A DNA stretch of 64,000 nt from Terriglobales bacterium (GTDB lineage: Bacteria; Acidobacteriota; Terriglobia; Terriglobales; Acidobacteriaceae), in assembly GCA_025980765.1 (NCBI GenBank), contig JAICXB010000008.1:24627-88626 (forward strand), in the 5' to 3' direction. Under the pieces are notes generated by a model, which had not been told where the DNA came from, searched no databases, and saw nothing but the letters and a program-made list of their open reading frames with translations. Shown one piece after another: positions 28,254 to 38,093 of the stretch; the first letter of the stretch is position 1, and each line of letters opens with the position of its first letter. Made by a program: the position numbers and the translations under genes.

Positions 28254-30488
28254 CTAATGCTGCTTTTCCAGCTGTTTCGCTCCCTCTAGCGGCTTTCTCG
28301 CAAAGTAGTACAACGAGGCCGCGAGCAGCAGGAACGTAATCACCGCAAGTGCATCGTTATGTGCCAGCCAGGGAATGCGCGTGCCCCAGGCAATGGAATT
28401 CTCCGGCAGCTTACCGGTGCTCTCGATCAGCTTGATCCCGATGCCGATCAGGCCCATGATGCCGCCAGCGGCGATCAGTCCACTGGCATACAGCGAGCCC
28501 GGGCTCACTTCGCTCTCCGTAGCTTCTTCGCCGGCCTTCTTCGCGGATTGTTCTACCAGCCAGCGCGTGGCGCCTCCTGCGAAGATTGCGAGCGTAGTTC
28601 CAATCGACAGGTACGCGCCCACAGCAAATGCCAGCGACCGAATTCCCAGCAACTCGACGACGATCACCAGGAACACGCCCAGCATCACCAGTCCCCAGGG
28701 CAGTTTTCGCGTCAGGATTCCGTTAATAACTGTGGACATCAACTGCGCCTGCGGCGCCGCTGCACGTTCGCTTCCGATTCCCTGGATCCACTGCACTTCA
28801 ATCTCTCCGGTCTTGGGGCTGTAAAGATACTTCCCATTGGCGACTTCCGGCGAATTGATCGCGTTAAGCAGGTAATAGTCGCTGCCCGAGCCGGTGAGCT
28901 CTTTGCCGTCCGATGTCTTATAAGTGAACCTTCCTCGATCGAAGCTGGGATTGCCGTTTGTCTTCTCCAGGGTTACGCCCGGCGGCAGATGATTGATGTC
29001 CACCTGCTTTGTCAACGCGCGAAACTCTTCCAAGCCTTTATTCATGCCCGTAAGGGTGTACCCGACCGCGAAGGTCGAAATGGTCACCCCAATCAGCAGC
29101 GCTGCCTGCTGCGCTCGTGGCGTGGCGCCAAGCAGATAGCCGGTCTTTAGGTCCTGCGAGGTGTCCCCGGCATTCGCCGAGGCAATGCAGACCACGCCGC
29201 CAATGGACAACACCAAAGCTCCGAACGCCGGCGCCGTCCAACCCAGGGCGAGGAAGATGGCGGAAGTGGCCATTAACGTCGCGATTGTCATTCCGGAAAC
29301 GGGATTCGCCGAGCTTCCAATCAATCCGGTAATACGCGAGGAGACGGTGACGAAAAGAAATCCGAAGATGACCACGAAGATCGCGGCTAGAACGTTTGCG
29401 CCCGCCGTGGTGTATGCCCCCGGGACCGGTTTGAAGGTAAGGAACGCCCACATGGCGACGATGAGCAGCACCGAACCGCCGAGCGTGACCGACACCGGCA
29501 GATCGTTCTCGGTGCGGGAACTCGATTGCTGGCCCTGGCTTTTTCCCATTTGCGCCAGGCTGGCCTTCAACGCCGACACGATCGTCGGCACGGTTTTCAG
29601 CAACGTAATCAGTCCGGCGGCAGCCACGGCGCCCGCCCCCATGGGGCGCACATAGGTGCGCCAGAGATCGGTAGGCGTCATCTGCGCGATCGGCAAAGTG
29701 CCCGGATACACCGCCGTTGCCAGCCCCGCCCCGAAGAAGTGAATGGCCGGCATCAGCACCAGCCAGGAGAAGACGCCGCCTGCGAGCAGCACTCCCGCAA
29801 CGCGCGGGCCGATGATGTAGCCCACGCCCATGTATTCCGAGGTGGTCGAGGCGCGAATCGAAGATCCCGGATACTTGGCAATGTCCCAAGTCGGCGTGCT
29901 CGGCCAGGCAGAGAAGAGATTTTCATTTTGGAACAGCGTGTAGAGGCCACCCAGGCCCAGCCCCCAAAACACCCGGCTGGCAAAGCTGCCGCCCCGGTCC
30001 CCTGCGATCAGCACGTCAGCGCAGGCGGTGCCTTCGGGATATGTGAGCACGCCGTGTTCTTTGACGATGAGCTGTCGTCGCAGGGGAATCATGAAGAAGA
30101 CGCCGAGCAGTCCGCCCACCAGGCTAAGCAGGAAGATGCGTGCGACTTCCAGCTTGAAGCCGAGGAAGATCAGCGCCGGCAAGGTGAAGATCACCCCCGA
30201 GGCTACCGATTGGCCAGCGTTGCCGGTAGTCTGGACAATGTTGTTTTCGAGAATGCTCGACTTGCCGAAGGCGCGCAGAATGCTGATCGACAACACCGCA
30301 ATGGGTATGGACGCCGAGACTGTAAGCCCCGCGCGCAGCCCCACATAGACCGTCACTGCGCCAAACAGAATGCCGAAGATCGACCCGAGCACCAGCGCCC
30401 GCGCCGTGAATTCCGGCAGTTTGGTGCCCGGCGGCACGTAGGGTTGAAAACCGCTCTCTGGAGTCTTGGGTTCGACGATAGTGGCCAA
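28254..30488 (-). CDS. OPT family oligopeptide transporter
   Basis: FTARALVLGSIFGILFGAVTVYVGLRAGLTVSASIPIAVLSI; LTYPEGTACADVL; many TM segments. Confidence 0.93.
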   Translation of the reverse strand: MATIVEPKTPESGFQPYVPPGTKLPEFTARALVLGSIFGILFGAVTVYVGLRAGLTVSASIPIAVLSISILRAFGKSSILENNIVQTTGNAGQSVASGVIFTLPALIFLGFKLEVARIFLLSLVGGLLGVFFMIPLRRQLIVKEHGVLTYPEGTACADVLIAGDRGGSFASRVFWGLGLGGLYTLFQNENLFSAWPSTPTWDIAKYPGSSIRASTTSEYMGVGYIIGPRVAGVLLAGGVFSWLVLMPAIHFFGAGLATAVYPGTLPIAQMTPTDLWRTYVRPMGAGAVAAAGLITLLKTVPTIVSALKASLAQMGKSQGQQSSSRTENDLPVSVTLGGSVLLIVAMWAFLTFKPVPGAYTTAGANVLAAIFVVIFGFLFVTVSSRITGLIGSSANPVSGMTIATLMATSAIFLALGWTAPAFGALVLSIGGVVCIASANAGDTSQDLKTGYLLGATPRAQQAALLIGVTISTFAVGYTLTGMNKGLEEFRALTKQVDINHLPPGVTLEKTNGNPSFDRGRFTYKTSDGKELTGSGSDYYLLNAINSPEVANGKYLYSPKTGEIEVQWIQGIGSERAAAPQAQLMSTVINGILTRKLPWGLVMLGVFLVIVVELLGIRSLAFAVGAYLSIGTTLAIFAGGATRWLVEQSAKKAGEEATESEVSPGSLYASGLIAAGGIMGLIGIGIKLIESTGKLPENSIAWGTRIPWLAHNDALAVITFLLLAASLYYFARKPLEGAKQLEKQH

Positions 30489-30505
30489 ATGGTTCCTCCC
30501 CGGGA

Positions 30506-30795
30506 TAGCTGCTGGCTAGTACCTTACTAACTGCTGGCTGATTTCTCATTTAGCCAGAAGCTTGCGTCGTTCTTCGGTTGCACGCGGATTACAGCCGGAT
30601 GATTCTACTTCGACCACCAGCTTCCGGCTACCAGCTACCTTACCCGACGATTTGTTGTCGGATGGAGCAGCATTGCTGGAAATCAATAGCCGGCGGCCCG
30701 GCAGTCTTCCTCTTGCCACTCCGGTTATACTGTTCTTTCGTAGTCGTAAGCTTCTGGTTTGAGGCTAGTAGCCAGCAGCTAGAAGCTAAAAGCTA
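30506..30795. repeat. Separated inverted repeat, 7-bp periodic (TAGCTGCTGGCTAG ... CTAGTAG-CCAGCAG-CTAGAAG-CTAAAAG)
   Basis: 30507-30520 versus 30763-30795. Confidence 0.65.
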
Positions 30796-30840
30796 TCCTG
30801 GAGGGTCGTCTTCAGCAGTACTGGTGACCTAAATCCGGCA

Positions 30841-31719
30841 GTGGCTGTAGCGGCGATTGCGTCGCCCAGCAGCAGGTGGATGGACGCGTCACGCCGTTCC
30901 TTGCGCACCCTGCTCGACAGTTTCGCCGCTCTGGTCTTCCCTTCCGATTGCCGCATCTGCGGCAACCCCCTGCTCCGGCTCGCACGTCTCCCGGTTTGTG
31001 ACCAATGCCTGAGCTCGCTGCTTCCTGCAGACGTCATCGCCTGCTCGGTTTGCGGAGAAATCCTTGCCCCCGCGGCAGTCGAGTTTTCATCTCTGTGTGG
31101 GCTCTGCCAACGCGCGCATCCGCGCTTCGATTTCGCGGTTTCCTTCAGCGGATACGACGGCAAGCTGCGCCGTCTGCTGCATCTATTCAAGTACGAGCAA
31201 CTCCGTCCAGCCGCCAATGTGCTGGGCCGGAAATTGGCGGAAGCCATTGCTCGGCGAGAAATAGCCGACTCGCAACCGCTGCTGCTGGTTCCGGTTCCCT
31301 TGCATCGCTCCAAGCGGCGGCAACGGGGATTCAATCAGTCAGAGTTGCTGGCACGGATAGCCTTGCGCCATCTGGAGCGCTCCAAATTTGCATTGCACGC
31401 CGGCAACCTGCGGCGCGTGCGCGCGACAGTTTCGCAGACGGGATTGACTCGTCACCAGCGCCGCGAGAACGTGCGCGGAGCCTTCGTCGTGAGCGCGCCG
31501 GAGCGTGTGCGCGACCGCTCGGTCATCGTCGTCGATGACGTGTACACCACCGGCACTACGCTGAACGAGTGCGCGCGCGTGTTGCGCGCTGCCGGAGCGA
31601 AACACGTGGTCGTGGCCACAGTCGCAAGGGTCTATCGCTCGGTTGCGGAGATCGCGCCGGCGAAACTGCAGCAGGAGGGGAAACCGGCCGGCGCCTGGCA
31701 AGCGGCGACCGCAGAATAG
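30841..31719 (+). CDS. comF: ComF family phosphoribosyltransferase-like protein
   Basis: [21 protein letters not shown] zinc-ribbon; [49 protein letters not shown]. Confidence 0.92.
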   Translation: MAVAAIASPSSRWMDASRRSLRTLLDSFAALVFPSDCRICGNPLLRLARLPVCDQCLSSLLPADVIACSVCGEILAPAAVEFSSLCGLCQRAHPRFDFAVSFSGYDGKLRRLLHLFKYEQLRPAANVLGRKLAEAIARREIADSQPLLLVPVPLHRSKRRQRGFNQSELLARIALRHLERSKFALHAGNLRRVRATVSQTGLTRHQRRENVRGAFVVSAPERVRDRSVIVVDDVYTTGTTLNECARVLRAAGAKHVVVATVARVYRSVAEIAPAKLQQEGKPAGAWQAATAE

Positions 31720-31723
31720 GGCC

Positions 31724-32338
31724 ATGTCGAGACACAACATCACGCACCGTCACCACTCGGGTCCGCATCACGCAACGCGTCCGCAAACTTCCGTCGCTGT
31801 CGCGCCCAGCGACAATCAGCGTCTGCCCATGCAGTTGCCGGTGTTGGTGCTGAACGCCTCGTATGAGCCCATCAACATCTGCGCCGCGCGCCGAGCGCTG
31901 GTGCTGGTGCTGAAGGGCGTAGCCATCACCGAAGAAGAGAACGGACACTATTTGCACTCGGCCCGCCTGGCCATTCGTCTGCCATCGGTAATCCGTTTGC
32001 TCGAATACCGCCGCATCCCGCACCAGACGCGCGCACTCTCACGTAAGAACATCCTGCTGCGCGACCGCAATACCTGCCAATACTGCGGGGTAATCCTATC
32101 TTCGTCGGACCTGACGCTCGACCACGTGGTCCCGCGCTCGCGCGGCGGAGTGTCAACCTGGGAAAACCTGGTGGCGTGCTGCCATCCCTGCAATCACCGC
32201 AAGGGCAATCATCTTCTCGGCGAGATCAACATGCGCCTGCTGCGCGAACCCCGCGCCTTCAGCCTGCACACCAGCCGCCACATCATGCGCATGATTGGTA
32301 GATCAGACTCGAAGTGGCGCAAGTATTTGTTCTATTAA
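31724..32338 (+). CDS. HNH endonuclease
   Basis: [50 protein letters not shown]. Confidence 0.93.
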   Translation: MSRHNITHRHHSGPHHATRPQTSVAVAPSDNQRLPMQLPVLVLNASYEPINICAARRALVLVLKGVAITEEENGHYLHSARLAIRLPSVIRLLEYRRIPHQTRALSRKNILLRDRNTCQYCGVILSSSDLTLDHVVPRSRGGVSTWENLVACCHPCNHRKGNHLLGEINMRLLREPRAFSLHTSRHIMRMIGRSDSKWRKYLFY

Positions 32339-32349
32339 TGCCGAACAAC

Positions 32350-32421
32350 GGTGGACGTTGTGGACGCGATGGACTTGATGGACAGGTTTGTCCACAGAGT
32401 CCACTCAGTCCACAAAGTCCA
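32350..32421. repeat. Inverted repeat, 9-bp periodic arms (GTGGACGTT / TTGTCCACA)
   Basis: gtggacgttgtggacgcgatggacttgatggacaggtttgtccacagagtccactcagtccacaaagtcca. Confidence 0.92.
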
Positions 32422-32467
32422 GAACACCTGTGCTTAGAGAAGCACCAGCAAGCTCAGCCACTGATGC

Positions 32468-32635
32468 TTAAGGAAGCTTGGCCTTATCCACCAGCATGAC
32501 CGGGATGTCATCCACGATGGGATACACGCGGCCACAGGCGCTGCAGCGCAGGCCGTCCTTCTGCTCAGTCAGCTTTACCGGCTGTTTATCCAGCGGGCAT
32601 ACCAGGATGTCGAGCAGTTCTTGCGAGACTGGCAT
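32468..32635 (-). CDS. Trm112 family protein
   Basis: LLDILVCPLDKQPVKLTEQKDGLRCSACGRVYPIVDDIPVMLVDKA; start reset to 32635. Confidence 0.88.
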   Translation of the reverse strand: MPVSQELLDILVCPLDKQPVKLTEQKDGLRCSACGRVYPIVDDIPVMLVDKAKLP

Positions 32636-32727
32636 GGCAGCATTGTAAATGCCGCGGCCGGGGTGCTCGCCGGTGAATCTCATTTAAGATGATCGGTTAC
32701 TCACGACGGGAGAGAGCCACCTATCGA

Positions 32728-33654
32728 ATGTCTGCCATTATCCTCGACGGGGCAAAAATCGCAGCGCAAATTAAGGAAGAAGTCGCAGTACAGGTAACGG
32801 AGTCGGTCGCGCAAGGCACTCGGCCCGGCCTTGCGGCGGTGCTCGCGGGGAACAATCCGGCCTCGGAAATCTATGTGCGCAGCAAGGTAAGAGCTTGCGA
32901 GGCCTTGGGAATTTATAGCGATCAGATCACGCCTCCCGGTTCGGTGACCACCGACGAGCTGCTGGAACTGATCGAAACGCTGAATGCGCGCCATGACATC
33001 GATGGCATCCTGGTGCAGCTCCCGCTGCCGCCACAAGTGGATTCCAAGCGGGTGCTGCTGGCAGTCTCGCCGGCAAAAGATGTGGATGGATTTCATCCTG
33101 TGAACGTCGGTAATCTTTCCACGCAGCGTCCCGGCCTCACACCCTGCACGCCCGCGGGGATAATCGAAATCCTGCAGCGCAGCGGCATCGAGATTTCCGG
33201 CCGGGATGCTGTAGTACTGGGGCGTAGCGACATCGTAGGCAAGCCAGTGGCGATGATGCTGATGAACCGCAATGCCACCGTGACCGTCTGTCATAGCCGC
33301 ACTTGCGATCTCGCCGGACACACGCGCCAGGCAGACATCCTGGTTGCCGCCATAGGCAAGCCGGCGATGGTCACACCGGAGATGGTCAAGCCCGGTGCGA
33401 CCGTGATCGACGTCGGCATCAATCGCGTGGTCGATAAACAGAAACTGCGCGAATACTTTGGCGAGAATGAAAAACGGCAACTGGAGTTTGAGAGAAAAGG
33501 TTCGACTTTAGTCGGCGACGTGCACCCCCGGGTTGCAGAAGTGGCTGGAGCCATCACGCCGGTTCCAGGCGGAGTCGGCCCGCTGACGATCGCCATGCTC
33601 ATGGCCAATACCGTCAAAGCGGCACGCATGCGCCGCGGTCTCGCCGTAGCATGA
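32728..33654 (+). CDS. folD: methylenetetrahydrofolate dehydrogenase/cyclohydrolase FolD
   Basis: IDGILVQLPLPPQVD, SPAKDVDGFHPVNVG, VLGRSDIVGKPVAMMLMNRNATVTVCHSRT. Confidence 0.96.
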   Translation: MSAIILDGAKIAAQIKEEVAVQVTESVAQGTRPGLAAVLAGNNPASEIYVRSKVRACEALGIYSDQITPPGSVTTDELLELIETLNARHDIDGILVQLPLPPQVDSKRVLLAVSPAKDVDGFHPVNVGNLSTQRPGLTPCTPAGIIEILQRSGIEISGRDAVVLGRSDIVGKPVAMMLMNRNATVTVCHSRTCDLAGHTRQADILVAAIGKPAMVTPEMVKPGATVIDVGINRVVDKQKLREYFGENEKRQLEFERKGSTLVGDVHPRVAEVAGAITPVPGGVGPLTIAMLMANTVKAARMRRGLAVA

Positions 33655-34316
33655 GCCTGCGCGTTGGAATTACCGGCGGGCTCGCCAGCGGGAAGTCCAC
33701 AGTCGCGCAAATGTTCTCGGCGCTGGGCGTTCATGTGATGCACGCCGATCTGGTGGCTCACGATCTGATGAAGCCAGGATCCGCCGTCTACGAAGAAGTC
33801 GTGAGACGTTTTGGACCGACCATCGTCCATCCAGACGGAACCATCAATCGCCAGAAGCTGGCGGAAATTGCATTTGGAAGCGGGCGCATCGAGGAACTGA
33901 ATCGCATTGTCCATCCCGCAGTCGGCAAGCGTATGCAGGAATGGATTGAGGAGATCACCACTCGCGAGCCCAAGGCGATTGTGATGGTCGAGGCTGCCTT
34001 GATTCTCGAGGCTGGATTGGGCAAATTTTTCGATAGGTTAATAGTCGTCAGCAGCCGACCGCAGCAGAAACTGGAGCGCTTTGCCTCGCGAGTGCTGACA
34101 GACCGCCGCCGCGCCGACAAGGAACACGCACGCGCCGTGCAGGAGGCGGAGAGGCGCTTGGGCGCGCAGCTCTCCGAAGAAGAGAAAATCGCCGCCGCCG
34201 ACTACGTGATCGACAACTCAGGCACACTGGCGGAGACCGAGCGGCAAGCGAATAAGCTCTTCAAAGAGCTGCAAACGTTGGCGCGCACATCCGATGGAAG
34301 CAGGTCAGAAACATGA
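33651..34316 (+). CDS. coaE: dephospho-CoA kinase
   Basis: RVGITGGLASGKSTVAQMFSALGVHVMHADLVAH. Confidence 0.93.
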   Translation: MSLRVGITGGLASGKSTVAQMFSALGVHVMHADLVAHDLMKPGSAVYEEVVRRFGPTIVHPDGTINRQKLAEIAFGSGRIEELNRIVHPAVGKRMQEWIEEITTREPKAIVMVEAALILEAGLGKFFDRLIVVSSRPQQKLERFASRVLTDRRRADKEHARAVQEAERRLGAQLSEEEKIAAADYVIDNSGTLAETERQANKLFKELQTLARTSDGSRSET

Positions 34317-35476
34317 AAACTATCCGTCCTCTCATCTTTGCTATTGCTCTGGTTGCCGGCTTTTACATTGCCACCACCCATGGACGCGGCGGGTTCCTTC
34401 CCTTGCGTGAGGCCAGTTGGGTTACCCGGCCGTCAAAGGTTGATGTCACCCAGGCAGCAGGTCCGATCGCTTTGGATCCGGAAGAGCAGAACAATGTCAA
34501 TGTGTATCGCAAGGTGATTCCCGCGGTGGTCAACATCACCTCCACCGCGGTTTCTTTCGATTTTTTCTACGGACCGGTGCCGCAGCAGGGGCAGGGATCG
34601 GGATTCATTATCGATTCAGATGGCCACATTCTCACCAACTACCATGTGATTGCCGGGGCGCGCCAGGTCGAAGTCACGCTTTCGAACAAGAAGAAGTATC
34701 GCGCCGCGGTGGTCGGATATGACAAGCCGCGCGACCTCGCGGTGGTGCAAATCCCGGCGAAGAACCTGACGCCGGTCACGCTGGGCGATTCCAAGACGCT
34801 GGATGTAGGGCAGAAGGTGTACGCCATCGGCAATCCTTTCGGGCTGAACGGCACTATGACGAGGGGCATCATCAGTTCGATTCGGTCGATCCGAGGCCCT
34901 GAAGGCAATGCCATTGATGAAGCAATCCAAACGGACGCCTCGATCAATCCCGGCAACTCCGGCGGGCCGCTGCTGAACTCTCACGGCGAGGTTATCGGGA
35001 TTAACAGCATGATCCTGACTGGCGGCGTCGAGCAGAGTGCGGGAGTGGGATTTGCCATTCCTATCAATTCCGCCAAAGCCGTGCTGAACGATCTGGTGCA
35101 GTTCGGGCGGGTGCGGCGTCCCAGTCTGGGAATAGCAGGACTGCTGCCGATCGGTCCTGAACTCGCCGACCAGATGGGCCTGCCCGCCGATGCCGGCGTG
35201 CTCCTGCAGCAGGTAGTCCCGGGAGGAGCAGCCGAACGTGCCGGGCTGCGCGGCGGCCATGAACGCGCCTACCTGGGAAATACGCCGATTTACATTGGCG
35301 GCGACCTGATTGTCGAAATCGATGGGCACGACATCGAGAGCCCGCAGGACATCTCCAATGTTCTCGACAGCCACCATGCTGGCGACACGGTCAAAGTTGT
35401 GGCTTATCGCGGGAAGGAGCGAATGACGTTCAACGTAACTCTCGACGAATCCCACGGCCAGCAGCGCGCAACGTAA
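34313..35476 (+). CDS. HtrA/DegP-like trypsin-like serine protease with PDZ domain
   Basis: GSGFIIDSDGHILTNYHVI, QTDASINPGNSGGPLLNSHGEVIGINSMI. Confidence 0.95.
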   Translation: MKTIRPLIFAIALVAGFYIATTHGRGGFLPLREASWVTRPSKVDVTQAAGPIALDPEEQNNVNVYRKVIPAVVNITSTAVSFDFFYGPVPQQGQGSGFIIDSDGHILTNYHVIAGARQVEVTLSNKKKYRAAVVGYDKPRDLAVVQIPAKNLTPVTLGDSKTLDVGQKVYAIGNPFGLNGTMTRGIISSIRSIRGPEGNAIDEAIQTDASINPGNSGGPLLNSHGEVIGINSMILTGGVEQSAGVGFAIPINSAKAVLNDLVQFGRVRRPSLGIAGLLPIGPELADQMGLPADAGVLLQQVVPGGAAERAGLRGGHERAYLGNTPIYIGGDLIVEIDGHDIESPQDISNVLDSHHAGDTVKVVAYRGKERMTFNVTLDESHGQQRAT

Positions 35477-35501
35477 TGGTCGACTTCCAGCGTCCGGATA
35501 G

Positions 35502-35612
35502 CTTTACCACAGAGGACGCAGAAAGGCACTGAGGAAAAGAAAGCGTTAAACTTACACCACGAAAAATGATTTCCAGCTTTCCTCAGTGTTCTCTGTGTCC
35601 TCTGTGGTAAAA
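35502..35612. repeat. Inverted repeat, 9-bp periodic arms (ACCACAGAG-GACGCAGAA ... GTGTCCTCTGTGGTAA)
   Basis: Left 35502-35538, right 35578-35610. Confidence 0.88.
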
Positions 35613-35687
35613 ACAAATCGTGTTCGTCCCGCGCAACGCTGCATCCTGAGCCGCGACTCGTGTAATCTCTAATTCCCTGCTTGCACA

Positions 35688-37163
35688 ATGCTGCGTCCTT
35701 CACTGAAAGATTTTCAAACGCTCGCGCGAACCGCGACCCTGGTTCCGGTGGTGAAGACCGTGATGGCCGACCTGCTCACGCCCGTCTCAGCGTTTCTCAG
35801 CATCGCCGCCGGGGAACCGGACGCCTTCCTGTTGGAATCGGCCGACGGCGGCGAGCGTATCGGGCGCTACACGTTTCTGGGAGTTCGCCCTTATATGGTG
35901 CTGGAGTGCCACGGCGAGCACATCGCCATTACACGCGGTCGCAGCATTGAACGCAGCAAAGGCAAGCTTTTTGAAGTACTAAATCGATTGCTGCGCGAGC
36001 ATCGGCCGGCGACTTTGCCCGATCTGCCTCCATTCAATTGCGGCGCTGTGGGGTTCGTGGCCTATGACGCAGTGCGCCAGCTCGAACGCCTGCCGGCGAA
36101 GGCGCAGAACGACCTCAAAGTCCCGGACTGCATGATGATGTTCTTCGACCGCGTGCTCGCCTTCGATCATCTGCGCAAACAAATCCATATTATTGCGACC
36201 GCCGATGTCCGGCGTGAGAGTCCCAAAATGGCATATGAACGCGCTCAGCGGGACATTGCTGCACTCGAGAGAAAACTTGCTCGCGGAGTTCCGCGAAAGC
36301 GGGGACGCCTGCGCAAAGAAAGCTATAAGCTGCGCGAGACGGTGGGTCGTTCGTCATATCTAAAGGGTGTTGCCAAAGCCAAGCAGTACATCAATGCCGG
36401 CGATGTTTTTCAGGTCGTGCTCTCTGAGCGTATGGAGCTTGAACCCGGCGTCCCGCCGTTCGAAATCTATCGTGCCTTGCGGACTGTAAACCCTTCGCCA
36501 TATTTGTACTTTCTTCAGACTCGCAAGTTTCAGGTGCTCGGCTCTTCGCCCGAAATGCTGGTGCGCGTGAATTCCGGCAAGCTGGAATACCGGCCCATTG
36601 CCGGCACTCGTCCGCGCAGCATGGACGCGGAAGAAGATCGCAGACTCGAAACCGAGCTCCGGGAAGACGAAAAAGAACGGGCCGAGCATGTGATGCTGGT
36701 CGACCTGGGCCGCAACGACCTGGGACGAGTCAGCGAATACGGCTCGGTGCAGGTAAAAGATTTCATGTTTGTGGAGCGCTACTCGCACGTGATGCACCTG
36801 GTATCGGCAATCGAAAGCAAGCTGCGGCCGGAAAACAATGCAATCGATGCGCTAGCCGCAGCCTTCCCTGCGGGGACGCTTACTGGTGCGCCGAAGGTGC
36901 GCGCCATGGAGATCATCGATGAACTCGAGCCGGTGCGCCGCGGCATCTACGGCGGCGCAGTTCTCTACGCAGACTTTGCGGGCAATTTGGATTCCTGTAT
37001 TGCCATCCGCACCATGTGGATTCAAGGGCGACGCGCGTACGTACAGGCGGGCGCCGGAATCGTCGCCGATTCAGTTGCCGAGAATGAATATCGGGAGTGC
37101 CTGAACAAAGCCAAAGCCCTCTTGCGGGCGGTAGGCATGGCCCGGGAAGCAGCGGGAGTGTGA
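35688..37163 (+). CDS. trpE: anthranilate synthase component I
   Basis: FQVVLSERMELEPGVPPFEIYRALRTVNPSPYLYFL, PIAGTRPRSMDAEEDRRLE, GAPKVRAMEIIDELEPVRRGIYGGAV. Confidence 0.95.
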   Translation: MLRPSLKDFQTLARTATLVPVVKTVMADLLTPVSAFLSIAAGEPDAFLLESADGGERIGRYTFLGVRPYMVLECHGEHIAITRGRSIERSKGKLFEVLNRLLREHRPATLPDLPPFNCGAVGFVAYDAVRQLERLPAKAQNDLKVPDCMMMFFDRVLAFDHLRKQIHIIATADVRRESPKMAYERAQRDIAALERKLARGVPRKRGRLRKESYKLRETVGRSSYLKGVAKAKQYINAGDVFQVVLSERMELEPGVPPFEIYRALRTVNPSPYLYFLQTRKFQVLGSSPEMLVRVNSGKLEYRPIAGTRPRSMDAEEDRRLETELREDEKERAEHVMLVDLGRNDLGRVSEYGSVQVKDFMFVERYSHVMHLVSAIESKLRPENNAIDALAAAFPAGTLTGAPKVRAMEIIDELEPVRRGIYGGAVLYADFAGNLDSCIAIRTMWIQGRRAYVQAGAGIVADSVAENEYRECLNKAKALLRAVGMAREAAGV

Positions 37164-37164
37164 T

Positions 37165-37356
37165 TTAGCTGCTGGCTACTAGCTGCTGGCTGAAGCTTGT
37201 GTTGTGGGCTCGCAAGCACCTTGCTCAGGCGACTCTTGTGGGAGTTGACACTGTGACTTTCACACTTGCTTCAGCGATTGAAGTGCCGCCATGTCGCCAA
37301 GACTGCAAAAGCTTTTCGCTAGCGGCTAGCAGCTAGCAGCCAGCAGCCAGCAGCTA
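37165..37356. repeat. Inverted repeat between trpE and trpG, 7-bp periodic arms (TAGCTGC-TGGCTAC / CTAGCAG-CCAGCAG)
   Basis: Left 37165-37196, right 37318-37356; right arm ends 2 nt before trpG ATG. Confidence 0.9.
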
Positions 37357-37358
37357 AT

Positions 37359-37928
37359 ATGATCTTCGTCCTCGACAACTATGATTCCTTTACCTTCAAC
37401 CTCGTCCAGTACATCGGAGCGACGGGAGAAGAGGTCGAGGTGCGCCGCAACGACCAGATCACCGTTGCCAAAATTGAGGAGATGCGGCCACGACGAATCG
37501 TGATCTCACCCGGTCCTTGCACTCCGGAACAAGCCGGCATCAGCGTGGCGCTTGTGCGCGAACTTGGACCGAAGATTCCGATTTTGGGAGTATGTCTCGG
37601 TCATCAGGCCATTGGAGCGGCCTTCGGCGCCCGGGTCGTGCGTTCGCGACGCATCATGCATGGCAAAACCAGTTTGGTAGAGCATGATGGCCTCACGATT
37701 TTTCGCGGGCTGAATTCTCCCCTAGTTGCCAATCGTTACCATTCTCTGATTGTGGAGGAGAGAAACCTGCCCAACGATCTCGAGGTTTCTGCCCGCAGTA
37801 ATGAGCTTGGCGAATCCATCATTATGGGATTGCGGCATCGCCGGTTCCCAGTGGAGGGCGTGCAGTTCCATCCTGAGAGCGTCCTAACGCCCGAAGGCGA
37901 GAAACTGATTCTTAATTTCTTAAACTGA
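37359..37928 (+). CDS. trpG: anthranilate/aminodeoxychorismate synthase glutamine amidotransferase
   Basis: MIFVLDNYDSFTFNLVQYIG, ISPGPCTPEQAGIS, ILGVCLGHQAIGAAFG, GVQFHPESVLTPEG. Confidence 0.95.
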   Translation: MIFVLDNYDSFTFNLVQYIGATGEEVEVRRNDQITVAKIEEMRPRRIVISPGPCTPEQAGISVALVRELGPKIPILGVCLGHQAIGAAFGARVVRSRRIMHGKTSLVEHDGLTIFRGLNSPLVANRYHSLIVEERNLPNDLEVSARSNELGESIIMGLRHRRFPVEGVQFHPESVLTPEGEKLILNFLN

Positions 37929-37938
37929 AGAAAAGCTT

Positions 37939-38091
37939 TTTCACCACGGAGGCACGCAGAACATGGAGAACTCTGAATGTTGGACATTGAATTCTTGATT
38001 GCATATGGAGAGCGGCCATCATTCACAATTCAAAAGATCAAGAATTCAAAACTTTTTTCTCGGTGTTCTCCCTGTCTCCGTGGTGAATAAA
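37939..38091. repeat. Nested inverted repeat between convergent genes: outer 9-bp periodic, inner 7-bp periodic
   Basis: Outer accacggaggcacgcagaacatggag / ctcggtgttctccctgtctccgtggt; inner gaatgttggacattgaattcttgatt / attcacaattcaaaagatcaagaattc. Confidence 0.9.
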
Positions 38092-38093
38092 GT

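Noticed and set aside
29038-29889. 283-aa minus-strand ORF inside the OPT transporter
   Set aside because: Alternative frame of the transporter gene; arginine/histidine-rich shadow translation.
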